From an uncultured Pelagibacteraceae bacterium (GTDB taxonomy: Bacteria; Pseudomonadota; Alphaproteobacteria; Pelagibacterales; Pelagibacteraceae), in assembly GCA_902518185.1 (NCBI GenBank), contig CABYFG010000001.1:62001-126000 (forward strand): 64,000 bases of DNA. The letters run 5' to 3'. This document shows positions 47,510 through 57,502 of this stretch, piece after piece. The translations under genes were made by a program, and so were the position numbers. Under the pieces are notes generated by a model, which did no database searches, was not told where the DNA came from, and was given only the letters and a program-made list of their open reading frames with translations. Every line of letters begins with the position of its first letter. Positions within the stretch are counted from its first letter, which is position 1.

Positions 47510-49195
47510 ATGGTATTCAATAGAATTATATTTTTTTTTATTTTAACACTATTCTATCAAACCCCAGTAAATTCTAAAAGTGCTAGTTTGATTAGTTTTG
47601 ATAGTCATAATTTATCTAAATATTTTTCTGGAATAGTTGCATTAGAGAATAAGGATAATTCTAAGGCTTTGAACTTTTTGAGCTCTTCTAAGATTTTACT
47701 TGATCAACATGATCCTTATTTGAAAAAATATGTTTACTCTTTAGTATTAGAAAACAAAGTTTCACAAGCAATAAATTTAATTAAAAGAAATCTAACTCAA
47801 GAAAATTCAGATTTTTTTGAAGCAAAATTATTATTAGTTATTGATAGTTTAAAAAAAAAACAATTTGTTAAAGCTTATGACTATACCAGAGAAGCAGTCA
47901 ATCTGAGTAGGGATGACAGATTTGAAATGGCTATAGTTGAAATTCTTCAGGAATATATATTCGTATTTAAGGAGCGTGAGTTTATTAAAAAAAAAAAAGA
48001 TTTTGGTAAACTCTCAACAATTTCAGAAGTATTTCAAAAATGTTTTTTGAATGATTCTAGCACAGATAAATATTTTTTAAATTTAATTAATGATGTTGAG
48101 GGGGATTACTCAAGATATTATTTCTTTTATATAAATTATCTAGTCGAAAATCAAAGATTGATCGAGGCGCAAAAATTAGTAGAGAACATAGATTACATAA
48201 ATAGCACTTTATTGTTATCTCAAGGCAAAAGTTGGATAGAAAATGGAAATGAGAAAAATTTTAGTAAATTCTTTTCATGCAAGAGTCACGAAGATGTTAT
48301 TGGAGAGTTTTTCTTTTTAATTTCCAATCTTTTTTCTTCTCAAGATAATTTTGAAAAATCTAATTTCTTTCTTAATCTTTCAAATTTTTCAAATCCAAAG
48401 TTTATTTTTAATTTGTCTTTACTTATTGAAAATCAATATTTAAATGGAGAATATAAAAAAGCAAAAAAAAATCTAAAACAATTTAAAAAAGAACATAGAT
48501 TTTATCACTGGTTTAAAGTAAAAAAAGAAACTTTAATCATTGAAGAGGAGGAAAACGAAAAAAAATCTATTTCTTATCTTAAATCTGAGTTCGATAAAAT
48601 TGATCAACCTAATGATAGGATGATTTTAGATATGGGAAATTTTTTAAAAAACTCAAAAAAATATGATGAAGCAATAAATTATTATACAATTTTAATAAAT
48701 AATCTTGATGATACTACGGAAATTAAAGCAGATCTTCTTTATCGAAGAGGAGGAAGTTACGAAAGGATGGGAAAATATGAAAAGGCTGATAAAGATTTTA
48801 TATATTCTCTAAAGTTAAATCCAGATGATGCTTATGTATTAAATTATTTAGCCTATTCATGGCTAGAGAGAAATTATAAAATAAAAAAAGCAATTAAAAT
48901 GCTCGAGAAAGCATATTCGTTTGAAAGTGACGACCCTTATATTATAGATTCTTTAGGATGGGCTTATTATCTAATTGAAGATTACTTTAAAGCAGAAAAA
49001 TTTTTAAAAAGGGCGGTCTTGTTGATGCCCAACGATCCAATAGTTAATGATCACTATGGGGATATTTTATGGAAGTTAAATCGTAAAATTCAAGCACGAT
49101 ATTTTTGGTCAAATGTTCTTAAAATGAAAGATGCCGAGGAAAAGGTTATAAAAAGCATTAATAAAAAAATGATAGATGGACCTCGAAATTTATAA
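47510..49195 (+). CDS. Exported tetratricopeptide repeat protein
   Basis: This 561-residue protein has a signal peptide (about residues 1-22, ending VNSKSA) and alpha-helical repeats over most of its length. The clearest TPR units are near 402-530, for example DLLYRRGGSYERMGKYEKAD, PDDAYVLNYLAYSWLERN and DPYIIDSLGWAYYLIEDYF. It probably binds partners in the periplasm or at the outer membrane. The placement right before ispE is seen in other alphaproteobacteria, as I recall. Function unknown. It starts 11 bases from the divergent glycosylase gene. Confidence 0.85.
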   Translation: MVFNRIIFFFILTLFYQTPVNSKSASLISFDSHNLSKYFSGIVALENKDNSKALNFLSSSKILLDQHDPYLKKYVYSLVLENKVSQAINLIKRNLTQENSDFFEAKLLLVIDSLKKKQFVKAYDYTREAVNLSRDDRFEMAIVEILQEYIFVFKEREFIKKKKDFGKLSTISEVFQKCFLNDSSTDKYFLNLINDVEGDYSRYYFFYINYLVENQRLIEAQKLVENIDYINSTLLLSQGKSWIENGNEKNFSKFFSCKSHEDVIGEFFFLISNLFSSQDNFEKSNFFLNLSNFSNPKFIFNLSLLIENQYLNGEYKKAKKNLKQFKKEHRFYHWFKVKKETLIIEEEENEKKSISYLKSEFDKIDQPNDRMILDMGNFLKNSKKYDEAINYYTILINNLDDTTEIKADLLYRRGGSYERMGKYEKADKDFIYSLKLNPDDAYVLNYLAYSWLERNYKIKKAIKMLEKAYSFESDDPYIIDSLGWAYYLIEDYFKAEKFLKRAVLLMPNDPIVNDHYGDILWKLNRKIQARYFWSNVLKMKDAEEKVIKSINKKMIDGPRNL

Positions 49196-50041
49196 ATGAG
49201 TGGTTTTAAAATTAAATCACATGCAAAAATTAATTTATGTTTAAACATTACGGGTAAAAAATCTAGATTACATAAAATCGAGACAATTGTTGCCTTTGTA
49301 GATCTTTATGATGAGATAAAAGTAAAGATAATTAATTCTGACAAACATATTATTTCTTTTAATGGTAAATTTTCAGCTGGTATTAATAATAGAAATACAA
49401 TTTATAATTTACTTAAAATCCTGGAAAAAAAAAGAATACTTAAAGGTGTCAAGTTTAGAATTAGAATAAACAAAAAAATTCCAAATAAAGCTGGTTTAGG
49501 TGGAGGATCAATGAATGCTGCTAGCTTTTTAAAATTTTTATTAAATGAAAGATTTATTATCTTAAACAAAAAAGAAATTCTTTCTATTTCAAGAAAAATA
49601 GGTTCAGATGTACCCCTGGGGCTAAATCCTATAAATTCTATTTTAACTTCAAATAATATTATTGAACGTTTTAAAAAATGTAAAAAATTTTATACTTTGA
49701 TTGTCAAACCTAATTTTGGTTGTTCAACTAAAGAGATTTACACAAAAGTGAGGAAGTTTAATAAACCATTGATAAAACGGCCAAGAAAAGAGTTATTTAA
49801 TTTAGACAATTTAAAAAAAATGAATAACAATTTAGAAAAAATAGCTTTTTCAAAATATCCTAGGCTTAAATTGATTAAATTTTATCTAGAAACTTTACAA
49901 GGAAAGGTTTTTGTAAGAATGACAGGCTCAGGGTCAGCGTTAGTTGCATATTTTTATTCAAAAAAAAATTGCCTAAGTGCGAAAAAAAAGTTTAAAAAAA
50001 AATATAAAAATTACTGGTGTATAGCATCAAAAACTATATAA
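49196..50041 (+). CDS. ispE: 4-diphosphocytidyl-2-C-methyl-D-erythritol kinase
   Basis: This GHMP-family kinase of the MEP isoprenoid pathway has 281 residues. It begins with KSHAKINLCLNITGK near residue 6, has the ATP loop NKAGLGGGSMNAASFLKF near 100 and the C-terminal glycine motif RMTGSGSALVAYF near 241. It starts directly at the base after the TPR gene stop. It supplies precursors that end with IspH (31803-32747) and feed carotenoids and ubiquinone. Confidence 0.94.
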   Translation: MSGFKIKSHAKINLCLNITGKKSRLHKIETIVAFVDLYDEIKVKIINSDKHIISFNGKFSAGINNRNTIYNLLKILEKKRILKGVKFRIRINKKIPNKAGLGGGSMNAASFLKFLLNERFIILNKKEILSISRKIGSDVPLGLNPINSILTSNNIIERFKKCKKFYTLIVKPNFGCSTKEIYTKVRKFNKPLIKRPRKELFNLDNLKKMNNNLEKIAFSKYPRLKLIKFYLETLQGKVFVRMTGSGSALVAYFYSKKNCLSAKKKFKKKYKNYWCIASKTI

Positions 50042-50072
50042 ATTCTTTTTTTTTGTGTTATACGAAGTATAT

Positions 50073-50146
50073 TGGGGCGTAGCCAAGCGGTAAGGCACGG
50101 GTTTTTGGTACCTGCATCCTAGGTTCGAATCCTAGCGCCCCAGCCA
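50073..50146 (+). tRNA. tRNA-Gln (anticodon TTG)
   Basis: The 74-base cloverleaf has acceptor stem TGGGGCG/CGCCCCA, D arm GCC...GGC, anticodon stem CGGGT/ACCTG with loop TTTTGGT (anticodon TTG, reading CAA/CAG), T arm CTAGG-TTCGAAT-CCTAG, discriminator G and an encoded CCA at 50144-50146. An extended -10-like TGTTATACG ends about 8 bases before it. The cca start codon follows after three bases. Confidence 0.96.
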
Positions 50147-50149
50147 ATT

Positions 50150-51424
50150 ATGATTAGTATTCTTAACAAGATTTTTTTACGGTCTAGTAATTTAGATTAT
50201 ATAACTAAAAGCATTAAAGATCTTACTAAGGATACTAGAGTTTATAAAATTTTTGATGCAATAAATTCATTTTCAGAGAAAAGTGAAATTAGATATGTAG
50301 GAGGATGTTTAAGAAAAATTATTAATAAAGAAGAAGTCGATGACATCGATTTAGCAACAAATTTAAATCCTACTCAAGTATGCGAAGCCTTAAAAAAGAA
50401 AAATATTTCTTACCATGAGACAGGTATCAAGCATGGAACTATCACGGCTATAATTGAAAAAAAAAAATTTGAAATTACTTCTTTAAGAAAAGATGTCTCT
50501 ACAGATGGAAGGCATGCAATTGTAAAATTTTCTGAAAATTGGAAAGAAGATGCTTTAAGAAGAGATTTTACTATTAACTCTATTTATTCAGATAGTTATG
50601 GAAATTTATTCGACCCATTTAATGGTAAAAAAGATATTGAAGATGGAATTATTAATTTTGTTGGTAATCCTGAGAAAAGAATTAAAGAAGATTATTTGAG
50701 AATATTGAGGTATATCAGATTCTTCTTAAATTATTCTAAAAGTCCCCATAATTTTGAAACAATAAAAAAAATAAAAATGAATCTTGACGGTATTTCAAAA
50801 TTATCCAAAGAGAGGCTGTTAATGGAACTAAAAAAAATAATTAATGTTGAAATTTTAGAAAAACTTAATAACGATAAAATTTCTTTAGAATTAATTTTGA
50901 TTATATTTCCTGAATTAAAAAATGTAAAAATTTTTTCTAAATTAGATAAAAATAAGAAAAATTTATTAAAAAAAAAAAGTTTCATTTTCTTAATTTCTTT
51001 ATTGATTATTAATGAGAGTGATGATGCTGAGTACTTCTTTTATAAATTTAATTTATCTAATAAAGATAAAGAAAAAATTAATATTATTAAGCATTTTTAC
51101 AAAAATGGAGATAAAAATTCTTTATTTTCAGAAAAAAATTTAAATAAAGTCTTTTATTTTCAAGGCAAAGAAGCGGTTAATGATGTTTTAGATTTTGAAA
51201 TAGTTAGGTCCAAGAAACTTAATAAAAATTTGATAGAACTAAGTAAATTATTTAAGAAAAAAAAAGACCCTGTTATGCCAATTAGCGCAGAGACTTTGAA
51301 GAAAAAGTACAAAATGTCTGAAGGTAAAATGTTAGGAGATAAACTAAAGATGATAGAGATGAAGTGGGTAGAGAATAATTTTCAAATTTCAGATCAGCAA
51401 GTCGAAAATATTATTAATAATTAA
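50150..51424 (+). CDS. cca: CCA-adding tRNA nucleotidyltransferase
   Basis: It adds or repairs the 3' CCA of tRNAs. The 424-residue class II enzyme has [23 protein letters not shown] near residues 46-68 (nucleotidyl transfer Asp pair), a GRHAIV segment near 119, [12 protein letters not shown] near 137 and [13 protein letters not shown] near 180. The C-terminal half is a helical tRNA-binding region. The only reasonable start is the ATG at 50150, three bases after the tRNA-Gln CCA, with no room for a ribosome site outside the tRNA. Confidence 0.95.
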   Translation: MISILNKIFLRSSNLDYITKSIKDLTKDTRVYKIFDAINSFSEKSEIRYVGGCLRKIINKEEVDDIDLATNLNPTQVCEALKKKNISYHETGIKHGTITAIIEKKKFEITSLRKDVSTDGRHAIVKFSENWKEDALRRDFTINSIYSDSYGNLFDPFNGKKDIEDGIINFVGNPEKRIKEDYLRILRYIRFFLNYSKSPHNFETIKKIKMNLDGISKLSKERLLMELKKIINVEILEKLNNDKISLELILIIFPELKNVKIFSKLDKNKKNLLKKKSFIFLISLLIINESDDAEYFFYKFNLSNKDKEKINIIKHFYKNGDKNSLFSEKNLNKVFYFQGKEAVNDVLDFEIVRSKKLNKNLIELSKLFKKKKDPVMPISAETLKKKYKMSEGKMLGDKLKMIEMKWVENNFQISDQQVENIINN

Positions 51425-51897
51425 ATATATTTTACATCTTTTATTTTGAAGTTTTTAGATCCAGCTGGAGTATTTATTTCCACAAAGTCACTTTTTTTTT
51501 TACCAATAAGACCTTTACCAATAGGCGATTGAAAATAAATTAATTTAAGTTTTAAATCTGCCTCATCTTTTCCTACTATCTTATAATTAATTTTTTCTCC
51601 TGTATCTAAGTTTTCAAGAAAAACAGTAGATCCAAAAATAACTTTTCCCTCATTGTTAATTTTTGTTACATCAATAACATTTGCTCTTGCAATGATATCA
51701 TTAATTTCAGTAATACGACCTTCATTGTGAGATTGTTCTTCTTTTGCAGCATGATATTCAGCATTTTCTTTTAAATCTCCATGAGATCTGGCTTCAGCAA
51801 TAGCTGATACAATTTCAGGCCTTTTTTTTTCTTTTAAAAAAATTAATTCCTCTTTGAGTTTATTTAATCCGTTTAAAGTGATCGGTTCTTTCTCCAT
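51421..51897 (-). CDS. greA: Transcription elongation factor GreA
   Basis: It rescues backtracked RNA polymerase by stimulating transcript cleavage. The 158-residue protein has the N-terminal coiled coil with acidic tip in [16 protein letters not shown] near residue 40-55 and a C-terminal FKBP-like domain with [18 protein letters not shown] near 123. Its stop shares the palindrome TTAA with the convergent cca stop. It starts one base after hemF. Confidence 0.96.
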   Translation of the reverse strand: MEKEPITLNGLNKLKEELIFLKEKKRPEIVSAIAEARSHGDLKENAEYHAAKEEQSHNEGRITEINDIIARANVIDVTKINNEGKVIFGSTVFLENLDTGEKINYKIVGKDEADLKLKLIYFQSPIGKGLIGKKKSDFVEINTPAGSKNFKIKDVKYI

Positions 51898-51898
51898 A

Positions 51899-52726
51899 TT
51901 ATTCCCATTTTGCCTTTGGAGGTAGTGACATTAATATAGCTTTAATATTTCCTCCAGTTTGCAATCCAAATTTTGTTCCTCTATCATATAATAAATTAAA
52001 TTCAGCGTACCTTCCTCTTTTAACATATTGTCTCTCTTTTTCTTTCATAGTCCATTTTTTTTTAATTTTCCGCTGAATAATTTTATTAAAAATAAGCTGA
52101 AACGTAACCCCGCAATCTCGCACAAATTTAAAGTTTTCTTCAAAATTATTTTTTTTATAGTCAAAAAAAATCCCACCTATACCTCTAGGTTCTTTTCTAT
52201 GATGTAAATAAAAATATTCATCACACCATTTTTTGTATTTTGTATAGTAATGTGGACTATGTCGATTACACATTTTTTTTAAAATGTTGTGAAAATCTTT
52301 TTTTTCAGTTTTATCAACTTTTGATGGTGTTACATCCATTCCACCACCAAACCAGTCGTAAGTTGTACAAATGTATCTTGTATTAAAATGCATTGCTGGA
52401 ATTAGAGGATTTTTCATGTGCATTACAACTGAAATGCCAGATGCCCAAAATTTTGCATTTTTTTCTGCACCAGGAATATTTTTTTTATACTCTTTTGGAA
52501 ATTTTCCGTAAACTTTTGAGAAATTAACTCCAACTTTTTCAAAGACTTTTCCATTTTTAAGTATTCTATATTCACCTCCTCCTTCATCTTTTAATTTATT
52601 TCTTTTCCAGTTAGTTGATTTAAAATCAGTTTTGTTATTTTCAATTTTTTTTATATCGTCACAAAATGCATCTTGGAGGGTTTTAAACCAACTGCTTGTC
52701 AAATCTTTTTTTATATCCAAATCCAT
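51899..52726 (-). CDS. hemF: Coproporphyrinogen III oxidase, oxygen-dependent
   Basis: It decarboxylates coproporphyrinogen III in heme synthesis using oxygen. The 275-residue protein has [20 protein letters not shown] near residue 117-136, [16 protein letters not shown] near 176 and the C-terminal signature [19 protein letters not shown] near 238. Heme supply fits the cytochrome genes nearby: petBC lies just beyond trmL. It lies between trmL and greA with one base on each side. Confidence 0.95.
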   Translation of the reverse strand: MDLDIKKDLTSSWFKTLQDAFCDDIKKIENNKTDFKSTNWKRNKLKDEGGGEYRILKNGKVFEKVGVNFSKVYGKFPKEYKKNIPGAEKNAKFWASGISVVMHMKNPLIPAMHFNTRYICTTYDWFGGGMDVTPSKVDKTEKKDFHNILKKMCNRHSPHYYTKYKKWCDEYFYLHHRKEPRGIGGIFFDYKKNNFEENFKFVRDCGVTFQLIFNKIIQRKIKKKWTMKEKERQYVKRGRYAEFNLLYDRGTKFGLQTGGNIKAILMSLPPKAKWE

Positions 52727-52727
52727 C

Positions 52728-53201
52728 TTAAATAAATTTAATCTGCCTTAAGCTCTCAGCTAAAATAATTGCTACTGAAGATGCTATATTAAGTGAACGT
52801 TTATTATTTTGCATGGGTATTTTTAACTTATTTTTTATTAATTTGTGAATGTTTTCTGGCACTCCTGCACTTTCTCTTCCAAATAAAATTGTATCGTTTT
52901 TATCAAATTTAAAATTTATATAAGACTTTGAAGCTTTGGTAGTCATTAATATTAGTCTTTGATTTTTTTTTTTTTTAAAAAACTGATCAGAACTTTGGTA
53001 AAATTGTATTTCATCTTTATTAAAATAATCCATTACTACTCTCTTAAATCTCTTATCACTTAATAAAAAACCACATGGTTCAATTATTTCTAATTTTGCA
53101 CCTAAACAAGCACATGTCCTTATAATTGCAGCTGTATTTTGAGGTATATCTGGTTCAAATAACGCTATTTTTGGGCCTTGGGTCCTTGATTTATGTGTCA
53201 T
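52728..53201 (-). CDS. trmL: tRNA (cytidine/uridine-34-2'-O)-methyltransferase TrmL
   Basis: This SPOUT-type enzyme of 157 residues modifies the wobble base of some tRNA-Leu. It has IALFEPDIPQNTAAIIRTCACLG near residue 12-34, ILFGRESAGVPENIH near 103 and the knot RSLNIASSVAIILAE near 134. The start diverges from petA across 90 bases. First gene of trmL-hemF-greA. Confidence 0.93.
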   Translation of the reverse strand: MTHKSRTQGPKIALFEPDIPQNTAAIIRTCACLGAKLEIIEPCGFLLSDKRFKRVVMDYFNKDEIQFYQSSDQFFKKKKNQRLILMTTKASKSYINFKFDKNDTILFGRESAGVPENIHKLIKNKLKIPMQNNKRSLNIASSVAIILAESLRQIKFI

Positions 53202-53291
53202 TCTTTCAGTAGTAAAATTAATATTTTATATTATATGAAACCATATATTTAAGTAGAAAAAAACTATATTGGGTATATTTACAAGTTATTA

Positions 53292-53801
53292 ATGTCAGAA
53301 AAAAAAACTAAAAGAAGAGACTTTTTATTTACAGCTACGTATGCAGTAGGTGCAGTTGGAGTTGGTGCAACAATTTGGCCGATGATTGATCAAATGAACC
53401 CCGATGCATCAGTTAAGGCTTTAGCAAGTACTGAGGTTGATGTTAGTTCAATGAGTCCTGGTAAAACCATCACCGTTCTTTGGAGAGGTAAGCCAGTTTT
53501 TATTAGAAGAAGAACTCCAGATGAGATCTCTGAGGCTAAAGCAGTCAAAATGGAAGAATTAAAGCACCCAGAAAAAGATGAAGATAGAGCAAAAAATCCA
53601 GAGTGGCTGGTCATGTTAGGAGTTTGCACACATTTAGGTTGTGTCCCTTTAGATCAAAAAGGGGATTACAATGGTTGGTTCTGTCCTTGTCACGGTTCTC
53701 ATTATGATATTTCAGGAAGGATTAGAAAAGGTCCAGCACCAACAAATATGGAAATACCAAAATATGAATTTGTTAGTGCTAACACAATTAAAATAGGATA
53801 A
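53292..53801 (+). CDS. petA: Ubiquinol-cytochrome c reductase Rieske iron-sulfur subunit
   Basis: The 2Fe-2S subunit of the bc1 complex. The 169-residue protein has a twin-arginine signal/anchor ([17 protein letters not shown], residues 7-23) and both cluster boxes: CTHLGCVPL near 117 and CPCHGSHYD near 137 (two Cys and two His ligands plus the disulfide Cys pair). Export folded by Tat is expected. First gene of petA-petB-petC; its promoter must lie in the 90 AT-rich bases upstream, where I could not fix the boxes. Confidence 0.97.
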   Translation: MSEKKTKRRDFLFTATYAVGAVGVGATIWPMIDQMNPDASVKALASTEVDVSSMSPGKTITVLWRGKPVFIRRRTPDEISEAKAVKMEELKHPEKDEDRAKNPEWLVMLGVCTHLGCVPLDQKGDYNGWFCPCHGSHYDISGRIRKGPAPTNMEIPKYEFVSANTIKIG

Positions 53802-53811
53802 TAAAAAAAAT

Positions 53812-55080
53812 ATGAGCGACCACAATTATACACCTAGTTCAAAATTTGGAAAATGGTTTAATGATCGACTACCGCTACTTTCTTTAGCAAATCACCTTAC
53901 TGATTACCCAACACCAAAAAACTTAAATTATTGGTGGACATTTGGTGGAATATTAACTTTTTGTTTAATCACACAAATTGTTACAGGTTTAGTTTTAGCC
54001 ATGCACTACATTGCTCACGCAGATATGGCCTTTGACAGTGTTGAACATATAATGAGAGATGTAAATTACGGTTGGCTAATAAGATATATCCATGCAAATG
54101 GTGCCTCAATGTTTTTTTTAGCAGTCTATATTCACATTTTTAGATCATTATTTTATGGGTCTTACAAAGCGCCAAGGGAAATAATATGGATAATAGGAAT
54201 TATAATTTATCTTTTAATGATGGCTGCTGCTTTTATGGGGTATGTGCTTCCTTGGGGGCAAATGAGTTTTTGGGGCGCAACAGTAATAACAAATTTATTT
54301 AGTGCCATTCCGCTAGTAGGTGAGGGTATCGTTACATGGTTGTGGGGAGGTTACTCAGTAGATAACCCAACATTAACAAGATTTTTCACATTACACTACT
54401 TAATCCCATTTTTAATTTTGGGACTAGTTGTTCTACATATTTGGGCTCTTCATGTTCCGGGAAATAATAATCCTGTAGGGATTGATATTCAAAAACCGTC
54501 TAAAGACACTGTCCCGTTTCACCCTTATATAGTTATTAAAGATGGTTTTGCTTTATTAATGTTTATGATTGTTTTTGCTTTTTTTGTTTTTTATACGCCT
54601 AATATTTTAGGACATGCAGACAATTATATAGAAGCCGATCCACTTGTAACACCCGCACATATAGTTCCAGAATGGTATTTGTTGCCTTTTTATGCAATCC
54701 TTAGATCGGTTCCAGATAAACTTTTGGGAGTAGTAGCGATGCTATCTGCTATCTTTATACTTGCAGCTTTACCTTGGCTAGACACATCGAAGATTAGATC
54801 AGCAGTATTTAGACCTTTATACCGTCAATTTTATTGGATCTTGGTAGCCGATGTCTTGATTTTAGGTTACGTTGGAGCAATGCCAGCAGAAGGATTATAT
54901 TTATTGGTTGCTAGAGTGGCGACTGCTTATTATTTTATACATTTTTTAATTATACTTCCAGTCCTAGGTTACAAAGAGAAAACTTTACCAGTGCCTCTGA
55001 GTATTACAGAGCCAGTTCTAGGAGGATCACCAAATTTAGCTGGTGCGAGAATTAAGAGCAAAAAAGATTTGAAAATTTAG
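53812..55080 (+). CDS. petB: Cytochrome b of the bc1 complex
   Basis: This membrane subunit of 422 residues holds hemes bL and bH and both quinone sites. Eight helices. Visible elements are [22 protein letters not shown] near 44-65, heme His in [21 protein letters not shown] near 90-110, [14 protein letters not shown] near 144, the second His pair in [10 protein letters not shown] and HVPGNNNP near 190-216, and the Qo motif [13 protein letters not shown] near 286. The gene begins 10 bases after petA. Confidence 0.97.
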   Translation: MSDHNYTPSSKFGKWFNDRLPLLSLANHLTDYPTPKNLNYWWTFGGILTFCLITQIVTGLVLAMHYIAHADMAFDSVEHIMRDVNYGWLIRYIHANGASMFFLAVYIHIFRSLFYGSYKAPREIIWIIGIIIYLLMMAAAFMGYVLPWGQMSFWGATVITNLFSAIPLVGEGIVTWLWGGYSVDNPTLTRFFTLHYLIPFLILGLVVLHIWALHVPGNNNPVGIDIQKPSKDTVPFHPYIVIKDGFALLMFMIVFAFFVFYTPNILGHADNYIEADPLVTPAHIVPEWYLLPFYAILRSVPDKLLGVVAMLSAIFILAALPWLDTSKIRSAVFRPLYRQFYWILVADVLILGYVGAMPAEGLYLLVARVATAYYFIHFLIILPVLGYKEKTLPVPLSITEPVLGGSPNLAGARIKSKKDLKI

Positions 55081-55859
55081 TGAGAAATTCTTTTAAGTTA
55101 TTAACTTTCTTATTGATATATTCTTTTGGAATAAATTTTTCATTTTCAGCCGACAAAATTGAATACTTACAAACAGATTGGAGCTTCAAAGGTTTATTTG
55201 GAAAATTTGACAGAAGCGCTCTTCAAAGAGGGTATCAAGTTTATACTGAAGTTTGCTCGTCTTGCCATTCTATGAAATATTTAAGTTATAGGAATTTAGC
55301 AGAGAAAGGTGGACCAGAGTTTTCAGAGGCACAAGCCAAAGCAATAGCGGCTTCGTTTGATGTTACTGATGGACCTAATTCGGATGGAGATATGTTTACT
55401 AGACCAGGAAAATTATCAGATAAATTTGTAATGCCTTATGCGAATGTAAAAGCGGCTCAAGCAGCAAATGGAGGTGCTTACCCTCCTGATATGTCTGTAT
55501 TAGTTAAAGCAAGAAAAGGTGGAGTAGATTATATTTACTCTCTTCTTCAAGGTTACGAAGATCCACCAATTGGAATTACTTTAGATGATGGTGTTTACTA
55601 CAATAAATTTATGTATGGTAATAAAATTAAAATGTCTAATCCATTGTCTGATGGTATCGTGGAATATGTAGATGGGACAAATGCTACTATTGAACAAATG
55701 TCTAAGGATGTAACAACATTTTTAATGTGGGCTGCTGAGCCACATTTAGAATCAAGACACAAGATGGGTTTCAAGGCTATACTATATTTAATTATTCTTA
55801 CAATTTTGGTTTATTTTAGTATGAAAAAGATATGGTCACGTATTGAAACGAAAGTTTAG
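55080..55859 (+). CDS. petC: Cytochrome c1 of the bc1 complex
   Basis: This 259-residue subunit passes electrons to cytochrome c. It has a signal peptide (about 1-23, ending FSA), heme attachment CSSCHSMKYLSYRNL near residue 59, the axial Met region in PPDMSVLVKAR near 138 and a C-terminal anchor helix near 235-253. The start is GTG at 55080, sharing a base with the petB stop. Its 3' end overlaps ychF by 24 bases. Confidence 0.96.
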   Translation: MRNSFKLLTFLLIYSFGINFSFSADKIEYLQTDWSFKGLFGKFDRSALQRGYQVYTEVCSSCHSMKYLSYRNLAEKGGPEFSEAQAKAIAASFDVTDGPNSDGDMFTRPGKLSDKFVMPYANVKAAQAANGGAYPPDMSVLVKARKGGVDYIYSLLQGYEDPPIGITLDDGVYYNKFMYGNKIKMSNPLSDGIVEYVDGTNATIEQMSKDVTTFLMWAAEPHLESRHKMGFKAILYLIILTILVYFSMKKIWSRIETKV

Positions 55860-56909
55860 AACGTCCCCATCTTTGACAATATAATCTTTTCCCTCTAATC
55901 TTAATTTACCCACTGCCTTAGAATTTTGCCATCCCTGATTTTCCAAAAAATCTTCATATGAAATTGTCTCTGCTTTGATAAATCCTTTCTCAAAGTCTGT
56001 ATGAATTTCACCCGCAGCAGTTGGGGCTAAAGAGTTTTTTTCAATCGTCCAGGCTCTTGTTTCTTCTGGTCCAGATGTAAAAAAAGTATCTAATTCAAGT
56101 ATTTCATAACCTTTTTGAATTAAAGAATTGAGTCCTGTTTCCTCCAAACCAATCATTTTCATATAATTATTTTTTTCAATTATATCTAATTCATTTATTT
56201 GATTCTCAATATCAGCAGAAATTACAAGTGTATTTTGATCACCAAACTTTTCTATAAATTGTTTAGTATAATTATTATGTTGCTTTATATTTTTTTCATC
56301 AACATTACATACAAATATTTTTGGTTTTACGCATAGTAGACCAATCTTATTAAGCTGTTTCTTTTTGAAGTTTTTTCTGAGTTCAGAAATATTTTTTCCA
56401 TTATTTATATAATCTAATACTATTTCCAATATTTTTTGCTCCTCATTATCTAAATTTTTTTTTTTACTTTTTTCTAGCCTTTTATGAATTGACTCAAGAT
56501 CTGAAAGCATCATTTCAGTCTCAATAATCTCTAAATCTCTAATAGGGTCCACGGTTGGATTTACATTTTGAATATCATCTGAGTCAAAACATCTTATTAG
56601 ATGAATTATTGCATCAACCTCTCTGATATGAGATAAGAATTTATTTCCTAATCCTTCACCTTTTGAAGCTCCTTTTACAAGCCCTGCAATATCTACAAAT
56701 GAAATTGTTGTATTAATAATTTTTTTTGATTTTGATATCTTAGCTAATTTTTCAAGTCTTATATCTGGCACTGGTACAATGCCAATATTTGGATCAATAG
56801 TACAAAATGGAAAATTAGCTGCCTGGGCCTTACTAGAGTTTGTCAAGGCATTAAACAAAGTAGATTTACCAACATTTGGTAAACCGACAATTCCACACTT
56901 GAAACCCAT
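55836..56909 (-). CDS. ychF: YchF/OLA1-family redox-responsive ATPase
   Basis: This 357-residue Obg-related P-loop protein prefers ATP and binds ribosomes. It has GLPNVGKSTLFNALT (Walker A, residues 8-22), NFPFCTIDPNIGIVPVPD near 33, DIAGLVKGASKGEGLGNKFL near 70 and a C-terminal TGS domain (GEIHTDFEKGFIKAETIS, then VKDGDVLNFRFNT at the end). It shares a base with the pth stop; pth-ychF is a common pair. Confidence 0.95.
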   Translation of the reverse strand: MGFKCGIVGLPNVGKSTLFNALTNSSKAQAANFPFCTIDPNIGIVPVPDIRLEKLAKISKSKKIINTTISFVDIAGLVKGASKGEGLGNKFLSHIREVDAIIHLIRCFDSDDIQNVNPTVDPIRDLEIIETEMMLSDLESIHKRLEKSKKKNLDNEEQKILEIVLDYINNGKNISELRKNFKKKQLNKIGLLCVKPKIFVCNVDEKNIKQHNNYTKQFIEKFGDQNTLVISADIENQINELDIIEKNNYMKMIGLEETGLNSLIQKGYEILELDTFFTSGPEETRAWTIEKNSLAPTAAGEIHTDFEKGFIKAETISYEDFLENQGWQNSKAVGKLRLEGKDYIVKDGDVLNFRFNT

Positions 56910-57469
56910 TATTTATTATTAACTGTACTTGAAAATAGATCTAATTTTTTTTCGATTAGAATTGAAATAGACTCAGTGATGTCGTCTGAAATTTTTTCAA
57001 TTCCTGTTGTTTCTTCCTCGTCAAAGTTCTGCAAAACAAAATCAGCAATATCTATACCATTTTCAGGTTTGCCAATGCCGATTCTTACTCTCGAGTAATC
57101 TTTACCAATAAATTTATCTATTGAGGCTATTCCATTGTGACCAGCACTTGAACCACCAAATTTGGCTTTGATTTTTCCAAATTCAATGTCTAAGTCGTCA
57201 TGAAATACAATAACGTCTTGAGCATCGATTTTAAAATATTCAATCAATTCTCGAATACAAATTCCTGAGTTATTCATAAATGTAAGTGGTTTGATAGCGT
57301 AAACTTTTTCCCCCCCGATATTACCTGTTGTTAACAAGCCTTTAAATTTTGGTTTTTGCTTGGATAAACCAAACTTTTTATTAATAGAGTCTATAATTTT
57401 AAATCCAACATTATGTCGATTGTTTTCACTATCAGGAGTTGGATTACCTAATCCTACAAATAAAAGCAT
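56909..57469 (-). CDS. pth: Peptidyl-tRNA hydrolase
   Basis: It recycles peptidyl-tRNA released from stalled ribosomes. The 186-residue protein has GLGNPTPDSENNRHNVGFK near residue 6-24 (catalytic His20), KPLTFMNNSG near 60, HDDLDIEFGKIKAKFGGSSAG near 89 and the segment RVRIGIGKP near 130. The normal YENTRHN motif is changed to SENNRHN but keeps the Asn and His. It lies between rplY and ychF in one run. Confidence 0.95.
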   Translation of the reverse strand: MLLFVGLGNPTPDSENNRHNVGFKIIDSINKKFGLSKQKPKFKGLLTTGNIGGEKVYAIKPLTFMNNSGICIRELIEYFKIDAQDVIVFHDDLDIEFGKIKAKFGGSSAGHNGIASIDKFIGKDYSRVRIGIGKPENGIDIADFVLQNFDEEETTGIEKISDDITESISILIEKKLDLFSSTVNNK

Positions 57470-57502
57470 AATTTATTGATTTTTAAATTCCAATTTAATT
57501 GA

